Shown here one piece after another: positions 31,397-40,791 of a stretch of DNA of 64,000 nt (the stretch's first letter is position 1; each line of letters starts with the position of its first letter). The DNA is taken from the NCBI RefSeq assembly GCF_900119085.1, contig NZ_FPIQ01000013.1, positions 1 to 64,000 on the forward strand. Reading direction: 5' to 3'. The position numbers were made by a program, and so were the translations under genes. Under the pieces are notes generated by a model. The model was given only the letters and a program-made list of their open reading frames with translations. It searched no databases and was not told the DNA's origin. The stretch comes from Nitrosovibrio sp. Nv17. Its GTDB lineage: Bacteria > Pseudomonadota > Gammaproteobacteria > Burkholderiales > Nitrosomonadaceae.

Positions 31397-32608
31397 ACCC
31401 GAAAAATTCTCTCTGGAAAGCTCCCTGATCGCTGCGATGCGATGAGCGATGCGCTCCCGGTATTCCGGGAGCGCCGGCAGTGCTTCGAGGACCCGCGCCG
31501 GCAGTGCATGTTCCTCGTAAGCGGCCACCGGATCGACCAGCAGGGCCTCCAGTCCGAAGTACCCCAGCAAACCCTCGAACTTGCCCATGTAGCCGATGCC
31601 GATGACCGGTGTACCGCTTCCCAGCCCCGCAATGGCGAAATGCATGCGGCCGGTGACGACCAGATCGCTGGCTGCGGCGACGGCCTTGGCGTCCCAGGCG
31701 TGCAGGGGGGATTCCAGCAGGAGGGTCCGCGGCTTCGCCCTCTCGTCGAGCCGCGACACGATCTCCAGATGACAGAGATGATCCGATTCCCTGCCGCGAA
31801 AATCGTGGGGCACCAGCACGAAACGCAGCGTGGCGTCCTGCGCCGCCAGACCATTGATCATCTCCGCATAGGCGGCATGGATGGCGCCGGGCGTGGAAGG
31901 GTAGGTCAGGACATTGCCGTTGAGTGCGAGGATCCTCGCGCCCCCGGCATGCTCATCCCGCATCCAGGCCAGCGCACGCAGGGCGGCCGGACTCTCGGCC
32001 CTTGCGGTGACCAGAAAGGCCAGATCCGCCACCTGCCTGGCCGATCGTCCGGTGAATTCTTCAAAGCGTCTGCGCGACACGGGATCGCGTGAGCAGCACA
32101 CAATTTGCGGTGCAAGGGATTTGAATCTTTCGACCACGCAGGGATTCGGTTTCTCCGAGAAACTGAATCCGAGCAGGCGGGAAGGAATGCCCGCGGAAGC
32201 CGCCAGGTCGAGCGCACGCAGGTAATACAAGGCCTGGCCCTCGTCGTAACGACCGTCTATCACGTCGGCCCCCAGCACGCAGAACAGTCTGGCATGGCGC
32301 AATGCCAGCAGGAGGCGCAGATCCGAAAGCGTACCGGGGCAAACCGCGATCGAATGGACTCCTCCTTCCAGTAGGGTAATCGCCTCGTAGTTGGGCAGCA
32401 ACACCTGGCGAAGCCGGCAATTCCAGCCCTTCGCGAGGCCATCGTTCAGTCCCTGGAGAAGCGCCTGGTCCCCCAGGCTGCCGGCGGATGCGGGGGGTGC
32501 CACCAGAATTTCCATCTGCTTCCAGGGTGCCAGACGCCGATGGATCCGCACGTATGCACGGGTCATCGACAACAGCAGTCCAGCAATGAGTCTCTTGATC
32601 ATGATCAC
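31391..32608 (-). CDS. Polysaccharide pyruvyl transferase family protein
   Basis: The 405-residue protein fits the PF04230 family (CsaB/WcaK type) that transfers pyruvate from PEP to sugars to give ketals. Visible points are the N-terminal GSLGDQALLQGL loop, VADLAFLVTA, LVPHDFRGRESDH and the C-terminal VTGRMHFAIAGLGSGTPVIGIGY, which holds the conserved RxHxxI region. It could add acidic pyruvate groups to the exported polymer. The start may be 32608 or the ATG two codons later. Confidence 0.85.
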   Translation of the reverse strand: MIMIKRLIAGLLLSMTRAYVRIHRRLAPWKQMEILVAPPASAGSLGDQALLQGLNDGLAKGWNCRLRQVLLPNYEAITLLEGGVHSIAVCPGTLSDLRLLLALRHARLFCVLGADVIDGRYDEGQALYYLRALDLAASAGIPSRLLGFSFSEKPNPCVVERFKSLAPQIVCCSRDPVSRRRFEEFTGRSARQVADLAFLVTARAESPAALRALAWMRDEHAGGARILALNGNVLTYPSTPGAIHAAYAEMINGLAAQDATLRFVLVPHDFRGRESDHLCHLEIVSRLDERAKPRTLLLESPLHAWDAKAVAAASDLVVTGRMHFAIAGLGSGTPVIGIGYMGKFEGLLGYFGLEALLVDPVAAYEEHALPARVLEALPALPEYRERIAHRIAAIRELSRENFSGL

Positions 32609-32686
32609 GTTCTTCCACTCAGGTTACGGCGGCGAAATGATGCGGCCGGCCGAAGCACACGCACCGGTAACGGTTCCTCCGGGGAA

Positions 32687-34156
32687 TCAACGCTCCCCTT
32701 TTCCTTTCGGCAGGAACGCGGACAGATGGCGGCGCAGGGTTTCGATCTCGGAGCGGAGCGGATGGCGGAGCCAGTACACCCCGATCAACCAGGCCGTCAT
32801 CGCCAGGATACCGGCTATCGTCAATTGCCAGAAACTTCCCGGGTACATCCCCGTCATCCTCGAACCGACAAGCAGCATGCCCGGGCCGGAAACGGCGATC
32901 GCCGCCAGCGCGTAGCTTCGCCAGATGCACCGGAACAATCCGGAAAACCCCAACCCGATCGCCTTCTTCATGGCAGCCAGGTAGATATTCACCTCGATGC
33001 AGTATGCCAGACCCAGAACCAGGACCATACTCTCCAGATCGATGATCACCGTCGTCGATATGACCAGGATGCGGATGCCCTGAATCCATAGCTGGGTACG
33101 CATGAAGATGTCTATCTTGCCACAGGCCACCAGCGCGACACCTGTCAGGACAAACGGAGCGGTCAGCATCGCGTACGCGCACAAGAGACTCGCGAGCGGC
33201 GCCGAACGGTCCCACTGGGATCCGAACAGGAAATGGATCAGGGGCTCTGCGAGCAGCGCGAACACCGCGAGCAGGGGAACCGTCAATCCGGTCAGTTGAG
33301 TGATCCCCTGCAGATAGATGGCCGAAGGGCTCGCTCCCTCCCGCACGCGCCTGGCAAAGGCGGGAAAGAATACGCCCCGGACGATGTTGGTGAAATCCGA
33401 CATCACCAGATTCATGACGCCCCAGGCACGGCTGTAGAAAGCCACCTCCGCGAAACCCAGCGTTCCACCGATGATGAGATCGGGAGCAGCCGAACCAACC
33501 TGCCCCGCCAGCGATGCCACGCTGGAGCGGGCCCCAAAATGGAATATTTCCCTCATTCCCGCCAGACGCGGCATCAGCAGCGCATCGGCGGGGCGCATCG
33601 CGACGAGTATCGCCGTGGTCGCAAGGACGCCGGCAAGGGAGCCCCACGCCATGCTCATGTAGCTGAATCCGTTCAACGCAAGAGAAACGGTGACCGCCAG
33701 CTGCACCACGTTGGCACTGATACTGACCAGCGCTATGCGATCGAACCGCATCTCGCGGCGCAGCATCGAGAGCAAGGGCGCGCCAAAAGGCAAAATGGCG
33801 AAATTGAGGGCCAGGACGGCGAGTATCTCGGCAATGCCGGCGTTCTGGTAGAACCCGGCTGCGGGCTGGCGGGCCAGAAAAAAAAGGAGCGCCACCGACC
33901 ACGAGATGAGGATCATCATGGTGCTGGCACTGCGCAGGCGATCGCGGCTGATCTCCGCGGCCTGAACAAGATACTGGCCGATACCGAAATCCCGGAAGAC
34001 GTGACCGAATGCGATCAACGAAAGCGATACCGAGAACAGTCCGATTTCTTCCGGAGTCAGCAGGCGGGCAACGACGACAGAACCGGTCAGGCCCAGCAGG
34101 AACGAAGCGCCCTGGCTGGCGCCGTTGATAAGCAGCGAACGGCGTACTGTCGTCAA
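32687..34156 (-). CDS. Wzx-type polysaccharide flippase
   Basis: The 489-residue protein of the polysaccharide transporter (PST/MATE-fold) family has about 12-14 membrane helices and the usual N-terminus (NGASQGASFLLGLTGSVVVARLLTPEEIG in parts). It flips lipid-linked repeat units across the inner membrane. The start is TTG at 34156, and the sequence TTGA there overlaps the stop of a possible 35-residue ORF upstream, which supports this start. A basic C-terminal tail follows the last helix. Confidence 0.88.
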   Translation of the reverse strand: MTTVRRSLLINGASQGASFLLGLTGSVVVARLLTPEEIGLFSVSLSLIAFGHVFRDFGIGQYLVQAAEISRDRLRSASTMMILISWSVALLFFLARQPAAGFYQNAGIAEILAVLALNFAILPFGAPLLSMLRREMRFDRIALVSISANVVQLAVTVSLALNGFSYMSMAWGSLAGVLATTAILVAMRPADALLMPRLAGMREIFHFGARSSVASLAGQVGSAAPDLIIGGTLGFAEVAFYSRAWGVMNLVMSDFTNIVRGVFFPAFARRVREGASPSAIYLQGITQLTGLTVPLLAVFALLAEPLIHFLFGSQWDRSAPLASLLCAYAMLTAPFVLTGVALVACGKIDIFMRTQLWIQGIRILVISTTVIIDLESMVLVLGLAYCIEVNIYLAAMKKAIGLGFSGLFRCIWRSYALAAIAVSGPGMLLVGSRMTGMYPGSFWQLTIAGILAMTAWLIGVYWLRHPLRSEIETLRRHLSAFLPKGKGER

Positions 34157-34260
34157 CTCGAACTCTCGATGGACGCTTCAGCCATGCGCATGGAGACATA
34201 CGCCGCAGCAAACGCAAAAAACACGAATAAACGATAATGGTATAGGATATATGGATTCAT
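34153..34260 (-). CDS. Possible 35-residue single-helix peptide upstream of the flippase
   Basis: The ORF begins MNPYILYHYRLFVFFAFAAA and ends MAEASIESSS. It has one hydrophobic segment long enough to span the membrane. Its TGA overlaps the flippase TTG start (TTGA), a typical coupling arrangement. No clear ribosome binding site precedes it, so it may be a coupling leader rather than a functional peptide, or chance. Confidence 0.3.
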   Translation of the reverse strand: MNPYILYHYRLFVFFAFAAAYVSMRMAEASIESSS

Positions 34261-34496
34261 ATCGTGCTGCCGTAACGGGCGTGGCGGCTCCCGGGCCCAG
34301 GCGGTTCGAGCCTGCCTCGATGGGAGCATGCCCGAAGCGCCAGCGAACCGCCGGCATGTGAAGGGAAGACCGTCACGGGCCGGACTCCGGGCCAACCCAT
34401 CATCCTGCAAGTCGGTTCCATGCCATTGGCGACCTTCGTCCCGTCAATCCGGTGGAAGCTCCCCTGCCCGGCGATGATACAAAGGATACAAGAAGA

Positions 34497-35726
34497 ATGC
34501 TGATCCAGAATGTTCGCAGAATCGACAACGATGAACGCACCTCCGTGATCGCCTCCGTCACCTACGAGCAACGGCAGGCAGACACCCAGGATATCAGCGT
34601 TTCCATTCCCGCCAGCCACGCCAGCCTGCTTGGCTGCAGCTATGAAGCCTTTTTGCTGATGGTTTTTTCGGCCGCCCTGTTCCATCGAGAGGAGCGCATC
34701 CACGTCGAGGGTCCAGCCTGCCCCGTACTCATGAACAACCTGCGCGCCGCGATGCGGCTCCAGCGCAACTGGTTCCAGCCCGCAGACCCGCTACCCGTAC
34801 TGTCGGCCGCGGAAGAGAAAGTGAACCCCGGCGGATCCGTCGACCGAAAGGTCGGAGCCTTCTACTCCGGCGGCATCGATTCGACGGCAGCGTTGCTGTC
34901 GCATGCCTGGACGTTCGACACGGAGCATCGGGAAGCCCTCGAGTATGCATTCCTGGTCTATGGGCTCGATATCGGCGATCCCAGCCGCGAACCCGGCCAT
35001 GAATTGTTCGATCATGCCCTGCGCACCCAGGGCAAGGTTGCCTCCGAACTTGGAATCGAAATGGTACCGATCTGGACAAACGTCAGGTTACTGGAACCGG
35101 ACAGCCATCTGTACGCACGTTACCAATTCGGGGCGATCCTGTCCGGAATCGCTCACTGCATGAGCCAGTGTATCAGGAAAGTTCATATGGCATACAATAA
35201 CATCATCGATATGTATGAACCCTGGGGAGACCATCCTACGCTGGTTCCCCTGCTCTCCAGCACCCACCTGGCGTTCTCGGGCGCACTGCTCCACCTTACC
35301 CGTTTCGAGAAGCTTGCGATCATCGCAAGATCCGAGACCGCACTTTCCAACCTGCGCGTATGCTGGAACACCGATTTCATACCGGATGGCTATCTCAACT
35401 GCGGCCGATGCGAAAAATGCCTTCGCACCAAGCTCGAACTGCTGGCCATCGGCATTCCGGAGATGGGGGTGATGTTCCCGGATTCACGAATAGATCCCGA
35501 TATGCTCCGGTCGTTGCATGCAGACCACTTTCCCGAAAACGAGTACTACAGGGAACTCATAGAACCTCTCCACCAACGCGGATATCACGAACTCTCGGAC
35601 ATCATTCGATTGATCACGCGGCAGCCAACCACCGGCCTGTGGCCATCCTATGCGAGGATGATGGTGAAAAGAAGGTACTGGAAGATGCTCGGATCGCTTC
35701 AGGATTCCTCCTCGAAAAAAAAATGA
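34497..35726 (+). CDS. PP-loop ATP pyrophosphatase-like protein with CxxC tail
   Basis: The 409-residue soluble protein has the PP-loop motif SGGIDST (about residues 124-130), as in enzymes that adenylate a substrate with ATP (asparagine synthase C-domain, QueC, ExsB). A CGRCEKCLRTK motif near residue 308 is similar to the Zn or thiol motif at the end of QueC-like proteins. No glutaminase domain is attached. It stands alone among sugar genes, transcribed opposite to both neighbours, and ends 24 bases before the convergent ligase. Substrate is unknown; amide or thio modification of a polymer component is possible. The ATG at 34497 is preferred over 34452. Confidence 0.65.
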   Translation: MLIQNVRRIDNDERTSVIASVTYEQRQADTQDISVSIPASHASLLGCSYEAFLLMVFSAALFHREERIHVEGPACPVLMNNLRAAMRLQRNWFQPADPLPVLSAAEEKVNPGGSVDRKVGAFYSGGIDSTAALLSHAWTFDTEHREALEYAFLVYGLDIGDPSREPGHELFDHALRTQGKVASELGIEMVPIWTNVRLLEPDSHLYARYQFGAILSGIAHCMSQCIRKVHMAYNNIIDMYEPWGDHPTLVPLLSSTHLAFSGALLHLTRFEKLAIIARSETALSNLRVCWNTDFIPDGYLNCGRCEKCLRTKLELLAIGIPEMGVMFPDSRIDPDMLRSLHADHFPENEYYRELIEPLHQRGYHELSDIIRLITRQPTTGLWPSYARMMVKRRYWKMLGSLQDSSSKKK

Positions 35727-35750
35727 TCCCGGGGATGCTGCCCTGCCTGG

Positions 35751-37139
35751 CTACTGCGATCTCGCTGCGTCATTCGATGGCGCCCCCGGTCCCGAGGAGA
35801 TGCGACTCACCACATAGCGGAATTTTCCCGATCTTTCCGCCGGAATCTCCGGCACCTGCTCGACGGCAATCTCGACCCGCTCACCCAACCTGGCCCGAAA
35901 CCCTTGCTGGATCGCGTCGATGAGCGCCGGAGCGGCAACGGATTCGGAAACCACCAGCACGCGAGTCAAATCCAGGCTCTCCTGAATGATCTTGAATGCC
36001 TGGACCTGGGGAAGATCGCGCAGAATGTAGATCAGAGCCAGGCCATGCATGACGGTCCCGTCCTGCGCCACCAGAAAATCCGTGCTGCGGCCCTGGATCT
36101 CCCTGAGCAGAGGCAAGCCGCGACCGCAGCCACACATCTGGCTGTCCAGTACCCCGATATCACCGGTGCGATAGCGTATGAAAGGAAAATCCGGCGTGGC
36201 GAGATGAGTCACGACGATCTCCCCTGCTTCGCCTTCCGGCAACGGGACTCCCTCCTGGTCCACGATCTCGACGATGACGTCCTCGGCCGTCAGGTGCATG
36301 CCGCCCTCCGGGCATTCGTGCGCGATGAAACCCGCATCGCGGCCGCCATAGCCGTTTGCCACCGGGCATCCGAAGGTTCCCCCGATCTGCCGGCGCTGCT
36401 CGTCGTACAGCCGTTCCGATGTCACGAAGGCCACGCGTATGCCCAGATCGTCCATGCGCCGCCCCGTCGACTCGGCATGGCGGGCGATATGCGAAAGAGC
36501 GGATGGATAGCCGAACAGCATTCGGGGGCGTACTCTACGAATCTCCTCCAGGAATCGATCGAGCTTCTGTGCCGACATCTCGAAGGCGGGCAGCAACCGG
36601 GTCCGGAACAGCCTGTCGCGCAGGGCGCGCAATCCATCCTGCGCCCCGAGTTCGATGGGAGAGCCCCATACCACGATCTCCGGATCGCCGATGTCAACCC
36701 CCCACCAGCGCGTCGCGCGCCACTTGGCTGCGACGTCGTGACTGACGCGCTCGCTGCCGATGTGGAAGATCAGTGGCACACCACTGGAACCCCCCGTGTT
36801 GAAACGTGCCAGACCAACCGCCCGCTCCGACTTGAGCGCGTCGAGATGCTGGCGTATAACGGCCTTGTCGAGCATGGGCAGACCCGGAAGCTCCGAAATC
36901 GAGCGAATGGCGTCGGGGACGAACCCGATTCGCTTGAAGAGGTTCCGGTAGTACGGCACGTGCGTTCCCGCATGGTCGAGCAGCCGGTGCAGCCGGCGCA
37001 GGCGGAGCGCTTCCAGGCGATCCCGGTCCCACCATTGGGAACTCTCCATGTCCCTGCGCACCGCCAGGCTGCTGTGCCGCTTGAGGCGTTCGTGCAACGG
37101 GAAAATCAGTCCGGATATCAACGAGGTATACCAGTCCAT
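35751..37139 (-). CDS. PaaK/CapK-like adenylate-forming enzyme
   Basis: The 462-residue protein resembles phenylacetate-CoA ligase and CapK of capsule clusters. It has the phosphate-binding loop FNTGGSSGVPL, the GYGGRDAGFIAHECPEGG segment with conserved cysteine, and the C-terminal hinge FIRYRTGDIG. Members activate a carboxylic acid as acyl-AMP, then pass it to CoA or a carrier. An acyl carrier protein lies further right (43176) and could be the acceptor; this link is inference. Start ATG 37139, with 37154 possible. It lies five bases after the glycosyltransferase stop. Confidence 0.8.
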   Translation of the reverse strand: MDWYTSLISGLIFPLHERLKRHSSLAVRRDMESSQWWDRDRLEALRLRRLHRLLDHAGTHVPYYRNLFKRIGFVPDAIRSISELPGLPMLDKAVIRQHLDALKSERAVGLARFNTGGSSGVPLIFHIGSERVSHDVAAKWRATRWWGVDIGDPEIVVWGSPIELGAQDGLRALRDRLFRTRLLPAFEMSAQKLDRFLEEIRRVRPRMLFGYPSALSHIARHAESTGRRMDDLGIRVAFVTSERLYDEQRRQIGGTFGCPVANGYGGRDAGFIAHECPEGGMHLTAEDVIVEIVDQEGVPLPEGEAGEIVVTHLATPDFPFIRYRTGDIGVLDSQMCGCGRGLPLLREIQGRSTDFLVAQDGTVMHGLALIYILRDLPQVQAFKIIQESLDLTRVLVVSESVAAPALIDAIQQGFRARLGERVEIAVEQVPEIPAERSGKFRYVVSRISSGPGAPSNDAARSQ

Positions 37140-37143
37140 GTCC

Positions 37144-38265
37144 TCAGCCAGCATCCTCGCGGCTTCCCGCCGTGCGTTGCTCGAGCGCCCCCGCATAGAC
37201 TTCCAGCAGACGTGGCCGCACCTGCGGCCATGCATACCGCCGAACTGCGACAAGTCCCGCCGCACGGATCCGTTCCGCCCTGCCTGGATCGCCGAGCAGC
37301 GCAAGCACGGCATCGGCCATGGCCGAGTGATCCCCGGCCGGCACCAGCAGTGCGGTCTCCCCGTGTGTGACGAGGTGCGGCACGCCCCCAACGTCGGTGC
37401 TGACGACCGGAACACCGCTGGCCAACGCCTCCAGGATCGAGATCGGCATGTTGTCGGCCAGACTGGGGTTGATCATGATGTCGGCGCGACGATAGATCTC
37501 GGCCATGCCCGCATTGTCCACACGACCGGTAAACGTCACTGCGTCCACGACGCCGAGCTCCGCCGCCAGCCCGGCCAGAAACCGGTGCTGCGGCCCGGTC
37601 CCCGCGATGGTGAGCGTGGCCGCGGGAAATACCCGCCGGATCCGGTCGAAGGCCCTCAATGCCGTCGCATTATCGTAGATGGGCTCCAGGTTGCGGCTCA
37701 CGACGAGGTGGGGCGCCGCGGCCTTCAGCGGCATCGGCCGGCCGACTCCGCCCGGGAATCGGTCGAGATCGATGATGTTGGGCACGACATGGACGGGAAA
37801 ACCCCACTTGCCGAACACCTCTTCCAGGAAGGCGGACGGCACGACGATGGCGCTCGCCCGGCGCAGGCTGGGCCCGATCCAGGCGAAGGACCGCTCGAAG
37901 AAGACGTCCGCTTCGCCGCCACGGTAGTTGACGATGACCGGTATCTGCCGGATCCAGGCGATCCAGATCGCAGGTGCGGCGAACAGATGCCACGACCATC
38001 CTGAGTTGGCCATCACGTGGAACAGCCGCACGCGGCCGGAGGCCCGCCACAGATGCGTCAGGTAGGGGACCAGCCGGAACAAGGCCCTGAGTCCCTTCAA
38101 GCGGCCGATCCCGGGCGGGCGGTAGGGACGGTTGACCTGGATCAGGTCCACCACGATGCCTTCCCTGCGCAACAGCCCCGCCAATTGCAGCGTCTGGTTG
38201 GCCATGCCTCCGGACGGCGGCGGCAGGGGGCCTACCAGCCCGATATGCAGATCGGAGGGGATCAC
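37144..38265 (-). CDS. Glycosyltransferase family 4 protein
   Basis: The 373-residue GT-B enzyme has the N-terminal glycine-rich loop GPLPPPSGGMANQTLQL and the C-terminal donor motif NMPISILEALASGVPVVSTDVGG. It overlaps the next upstream gene by four bases, so genes 35751-41896 form one minus-strand run. Donor and linkage are not evident. Confidence 0.9.
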   Translation of the reverse strand: MIPSDLHIGLVGPLPPPSGGMANQTLQLAGLLRREGIVVDLIQVNRPYRPPGIGRLKGLRALFRLVPYLTHLWRASGRVRLFHVMANSGWSWHLFAAPAIWIAWIRQIPVIVNYRGGEADVFFERSFAWIGPSLRRASAIVVPSAFLEEVFGKWGFPVHVVPNIIDLDRFPGGVGRPMPLKAAAPHLVVSRNLEPIYDNATALRAFDRIRRVFPAATLTIAGTGPQHRFLAGLAAELGVVDAVTFTGRVDNAGMAEIYRRADIMINPSLADNMPISILEALASGVPVVSTDVGGVPHLVTHGETALLVPAGDHSAMADAVLALLGDPGRAERIRAAGLVAVRRYAWPQVRPRLLEVYAGALEQRTAGSREDAG

Positions 38266-39482
38266 CCCGGCGGATCCGGGTTGTGAACCAGGGCGGCATA
38301 GATTCCCTCATAGCGGGCCACGCTGCCGCGCCAGGTGCGCTGCGTTTCCACGAAGCTGCGGGCCGCGCTCCGCAGCCCGGGCCATCGGTGCGGGCTGGCC
38401 AGCAGATCCAGAGCCTTTTCCGCCAGATCCGATGAAGATCCCGCTGCGAAAAGTATGCCGGTCCGGCCGTCCTCGATGAGCTCGCGATGCCCGCCGACGT
38501 TGGATGCCACCACCAGTCGCCCCTGCGCCATGGCCTCCAGCGGCTTGAGGGGTGTGACTAAGTCGGTCAGGCGCATCCGCAGCCTCGGATAAACGAGCAC
38601 GTCGACCAGATCGTAATACCGTTGCACCTGGCCGTGGGGGACGCGCCCGGTGAAGACCACCCGATCCTGCAGACCCAGTTCGGCGGCAAGAGCCCTGAGT
38701 GCCCGCTCCTGGGGGCCTCCTCCCACCAGCAGCACGCGAATGTCGGGATTGCGGGCCAGCAGTTGCGGCAGCGCCCGCAGCAGGATCTCCAGTCCCTCGT
38801 AGGCGTAAAAGGAGCCAATGAACCCCAGCACTTGCCTGCCCGCCAATCCCAGCGAGCCGGCAAGCTGCGGATCAGCTGCGCCACCCATGCTGAAATCCGC
38901 GATGTTCACGGCATTGGGAATGACCGTCACCTTCTCCGGCGCGATGCCTCGACCGAGAATGTCGTTGCGCAGTCCTTCGCATATGGTGGTCACGGCGTCG
39001 GCCCGGCGCAAGGCATGGCTCTCCAGTCCCCGGGTCAGGCGATAGCGGATGCTTCCTTCCCTGCTGGTGCCATGATCCACGGCCGCGTCTTCCCAGAACG
39101 CCCTGACCTCGTAGACCACCGGAATACCCTGGCGCCGGCCCACGCGCAAGGCGGGCAGGGCGTTCAGCACGGGGGAGTGGGCGTGCAGGACGTCCGGTCT
39201 GACGATCCCCGCCACTTCATCCAGCCGTTGCGCCAGACGCTCGACGACCGCGAGCTGATTCACGACCGGCATCTTCGATGCCAGGCCGGTCGCGGGAGGG
39301 GTACGATGGAAAAACCATCCATCGACCTCCTCCTCGCGGGCAGTACCGCCGCCCTGCTTTGGACCAGTCAGATGGAAGGTCTCCCATCCACGCGCGCGCT
39401 GCTCCGCCAGGATCGACAGCGTGCGGAAGGTGTAGCCGCTGTGCAGCGGCAGGGAATGATCCAGGATGTGCAGAATGCGCAT
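38262..39482 (-). CDS. Exosortase A-associated glycosyltransferase (Daro_2409-like)
   Basis: The 406-residue GT4 protein starts MRILHILDHSLPLHSGYTFR and carries TPLKPLEAMAQGRLVVASNVGG, both characteristic of the glycosyltransferase family seen almost only with exosortase A (TIGR04063 type). The ATG at 39482 begins this conserved sequence; the frame upstream is overlap with the next gene. It makes part of the polysaccharide coupled to PEP-CTERM protein sorting. Confidence 0.88.
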   Translation of the reverse strand: MRILHILDHSLPLHSGYTFRTLSILAEQRARGWETFHLTGPKQGGGTAREEEVDGWFFHRTPPATGLASKMPVVNQLAVVERLAQRLDEVAGIVRPDVLHAHSPVLNALPALRVGRRQGIPVVYEVRAFWEDAAVDHGTSREGSIRYRLTRGLESHALRRADAVTTICEGLRNDILGRGIAPEKVTVIPNAVNIADFSMGGAADPQLAGSLGLAGRQVLGFIGSFYAYEGLEILLRALPQLLARNPDIRVLLVGGGPQERALRALAAELGLQDRVVFTGRVPHGQVQRYYDLVDVLVYPRLRMRLTDLVTPLKPLEAMAQGRLVVASNVGGHRELIEDGRTGILFAAGSSSDLAEKALDLLASPHRWPGLRSAARSFVETQRTWRGSVARYEGIYAALVHNPDPPG

Positions 39483-39486
39483 GGCG

Positions 39487-40791
39487 TCAATCGCCCCTGC
39501 GGGATAAGCGCATTCCCAGCACGACGGCTGCCCAGGCGGCATACATGATGATCCACGGCATCGCCGGGAAATGGAATCGCGACTGCCCGGAAAACACCAC
39601 GGATATGAGCGTGAGGTATGCCATGAGGCAGTAGCCGATCGATACCCAGGGCCACGCAACGTCGTGTTTTCCCCTGGACAGCAGAACGAGGGTCACGAGG
39701 GAGCCGACCAGCATCAGGGCATAGAGGACCTGATTCGCCCACCTGATCGAGCGGAAGAGGGACTGATGGCGCGGATAATGGGGATAGCCTGCCTGATAAG
39801 CCCATTCGGCCTCGCCGTCCTTGGCCCAAAGATGCCACATCTTGAGCGGAATCAACTCGACGAACCGACCGGGATTCTCCCTGATCCACGCAAGGGCCAG
39901 CTGCTTTGCCCTGCGATCCGACTCCACCTGACGCCGCGTTGAAAAATCACGTTGCAGCACCAGCGGATCGTTTTCTATGTAGCTCCCGTCCGCGCTGGGA
40001 TTGTTTCCGGTCAGCAGCGTCGCACCGCCATTGGTGGAAATGAGCACCACTTCGCCGAACACTAGCGTATTGCGCACGGCCCATGGCACGAGCACGCCGG
40101 CCATGACCAGATAGATGCAGCAGCCCTTGACGACGGTCTCCGCCAGGCTTGTCTCGCGACCGGCGGCAACGATGCGGAAAAGTATCAGGAGTGCCGGCAG
40201 GAACACGATCTGCGGTTTGGTCAGGGCGGCGAATCCGAAGACCAGGCCCGATCCGAATACCCAGCCCCATCCGTTCCGGGAGATGTACAGATAAACGCCG
40301 AGCAGCAACAGGAAGGTGAAGTAGATCTCGGTGAGCAGCAGCGGCGTATAGGCGATGTTGTTGGGATACAGGGCGAGCAGCAGGACCCCCAGGCGGGCGG
40401 TTGTCTCGCTGCGGAAAAGCTGGCGCGTCAATTTCAACTGCAGGAGGAAGATTCCCGCGGCCATCAGCAGGTTGGCCAGCTGGCCGACGATTTGATGGGG
40501 ACCCGCCAGATGGAAGAGTATCCCCAGGAACCCCGGATAGCCGACGGGCCAGTAGGCTGTGGGATGGCCGTCCTCGACATACCCCTCGCCATTCGCGATG
40601 CCCAGCGCGCGATTGAGATACCAGCGCGAATCCGAGTCCATCTCGAGCGGAACAGCGAAGATCAGGGCAGCACGGAGCCCGATGAACAGGATGAAACACA
40701 GGGGAATGAAGTAGGGTGAGTCCAGCACGCGAAACGGTGCAGCGGCCGATCCGGATTTCCTCCCAAGACTATTTTCCGGGACCGGGAGCAT
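39487..40791 (-). CDS. ArnT/PMT-like membrane glycosyltransferase (GT39 type)
   Basis: The 434-residue membrane protein has about ten helices. The first periplasmic loop holds the acidic pair in EMDSDSRWYLNRALGIA, the usual place for the catalytic Asp of GT-C enzymes, followed by TAYWPVGYPGFLG. It probably uses a polyprenyl-phosphate sugar made by the adjacent DPM-like enzyme (40769), which it overlaps by 23 bases. Confidence 0.8.
   Translation of the reverse strand: MLPVPENSLGRKSGSAAAPFRVLDSPYFIPLCFILFIGLRAALIFAVPLEMDSDSRWYLNRALGIANGEGYVEDGHPTAYWPVGYPGFLGILFHLAGPHQIVGQLANLLMAAGIFLLQLKLTRQLFRSETTARLGVLLLALYPNNIAYTPLLLTEIYFTFLLLLGVYLYISRNGWGWVFGSGLVFGFAALTKPQIVFLPALLILFRIVAAGRETSLAETVVKGCCIYLVMAGVLVPWAVRNTLVFGEVVLISTNGGATLLTGNNPSADGSYIENDPLVLQRDFSTRRQVESDRRAKQLALAWIRENPGRFVELIPLKMWHLWAKDGEAEWAYQAGYPHYPRHQSLFRSIRWANQVLYALMLVGSLVTLVLLSRGKHDVAWPWVSIGYCLMAYLTLISVVFSGQSRFHFPAMPWIIMYAAWAAVVLGMRLSRRGD

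Noticed and set aside
32619-34217. 532-codon minus-strand frame overlapping the flippase
   Set aside because: It is a different frame from the 489-residue flippase, which has clear membrane helices and family motifs.
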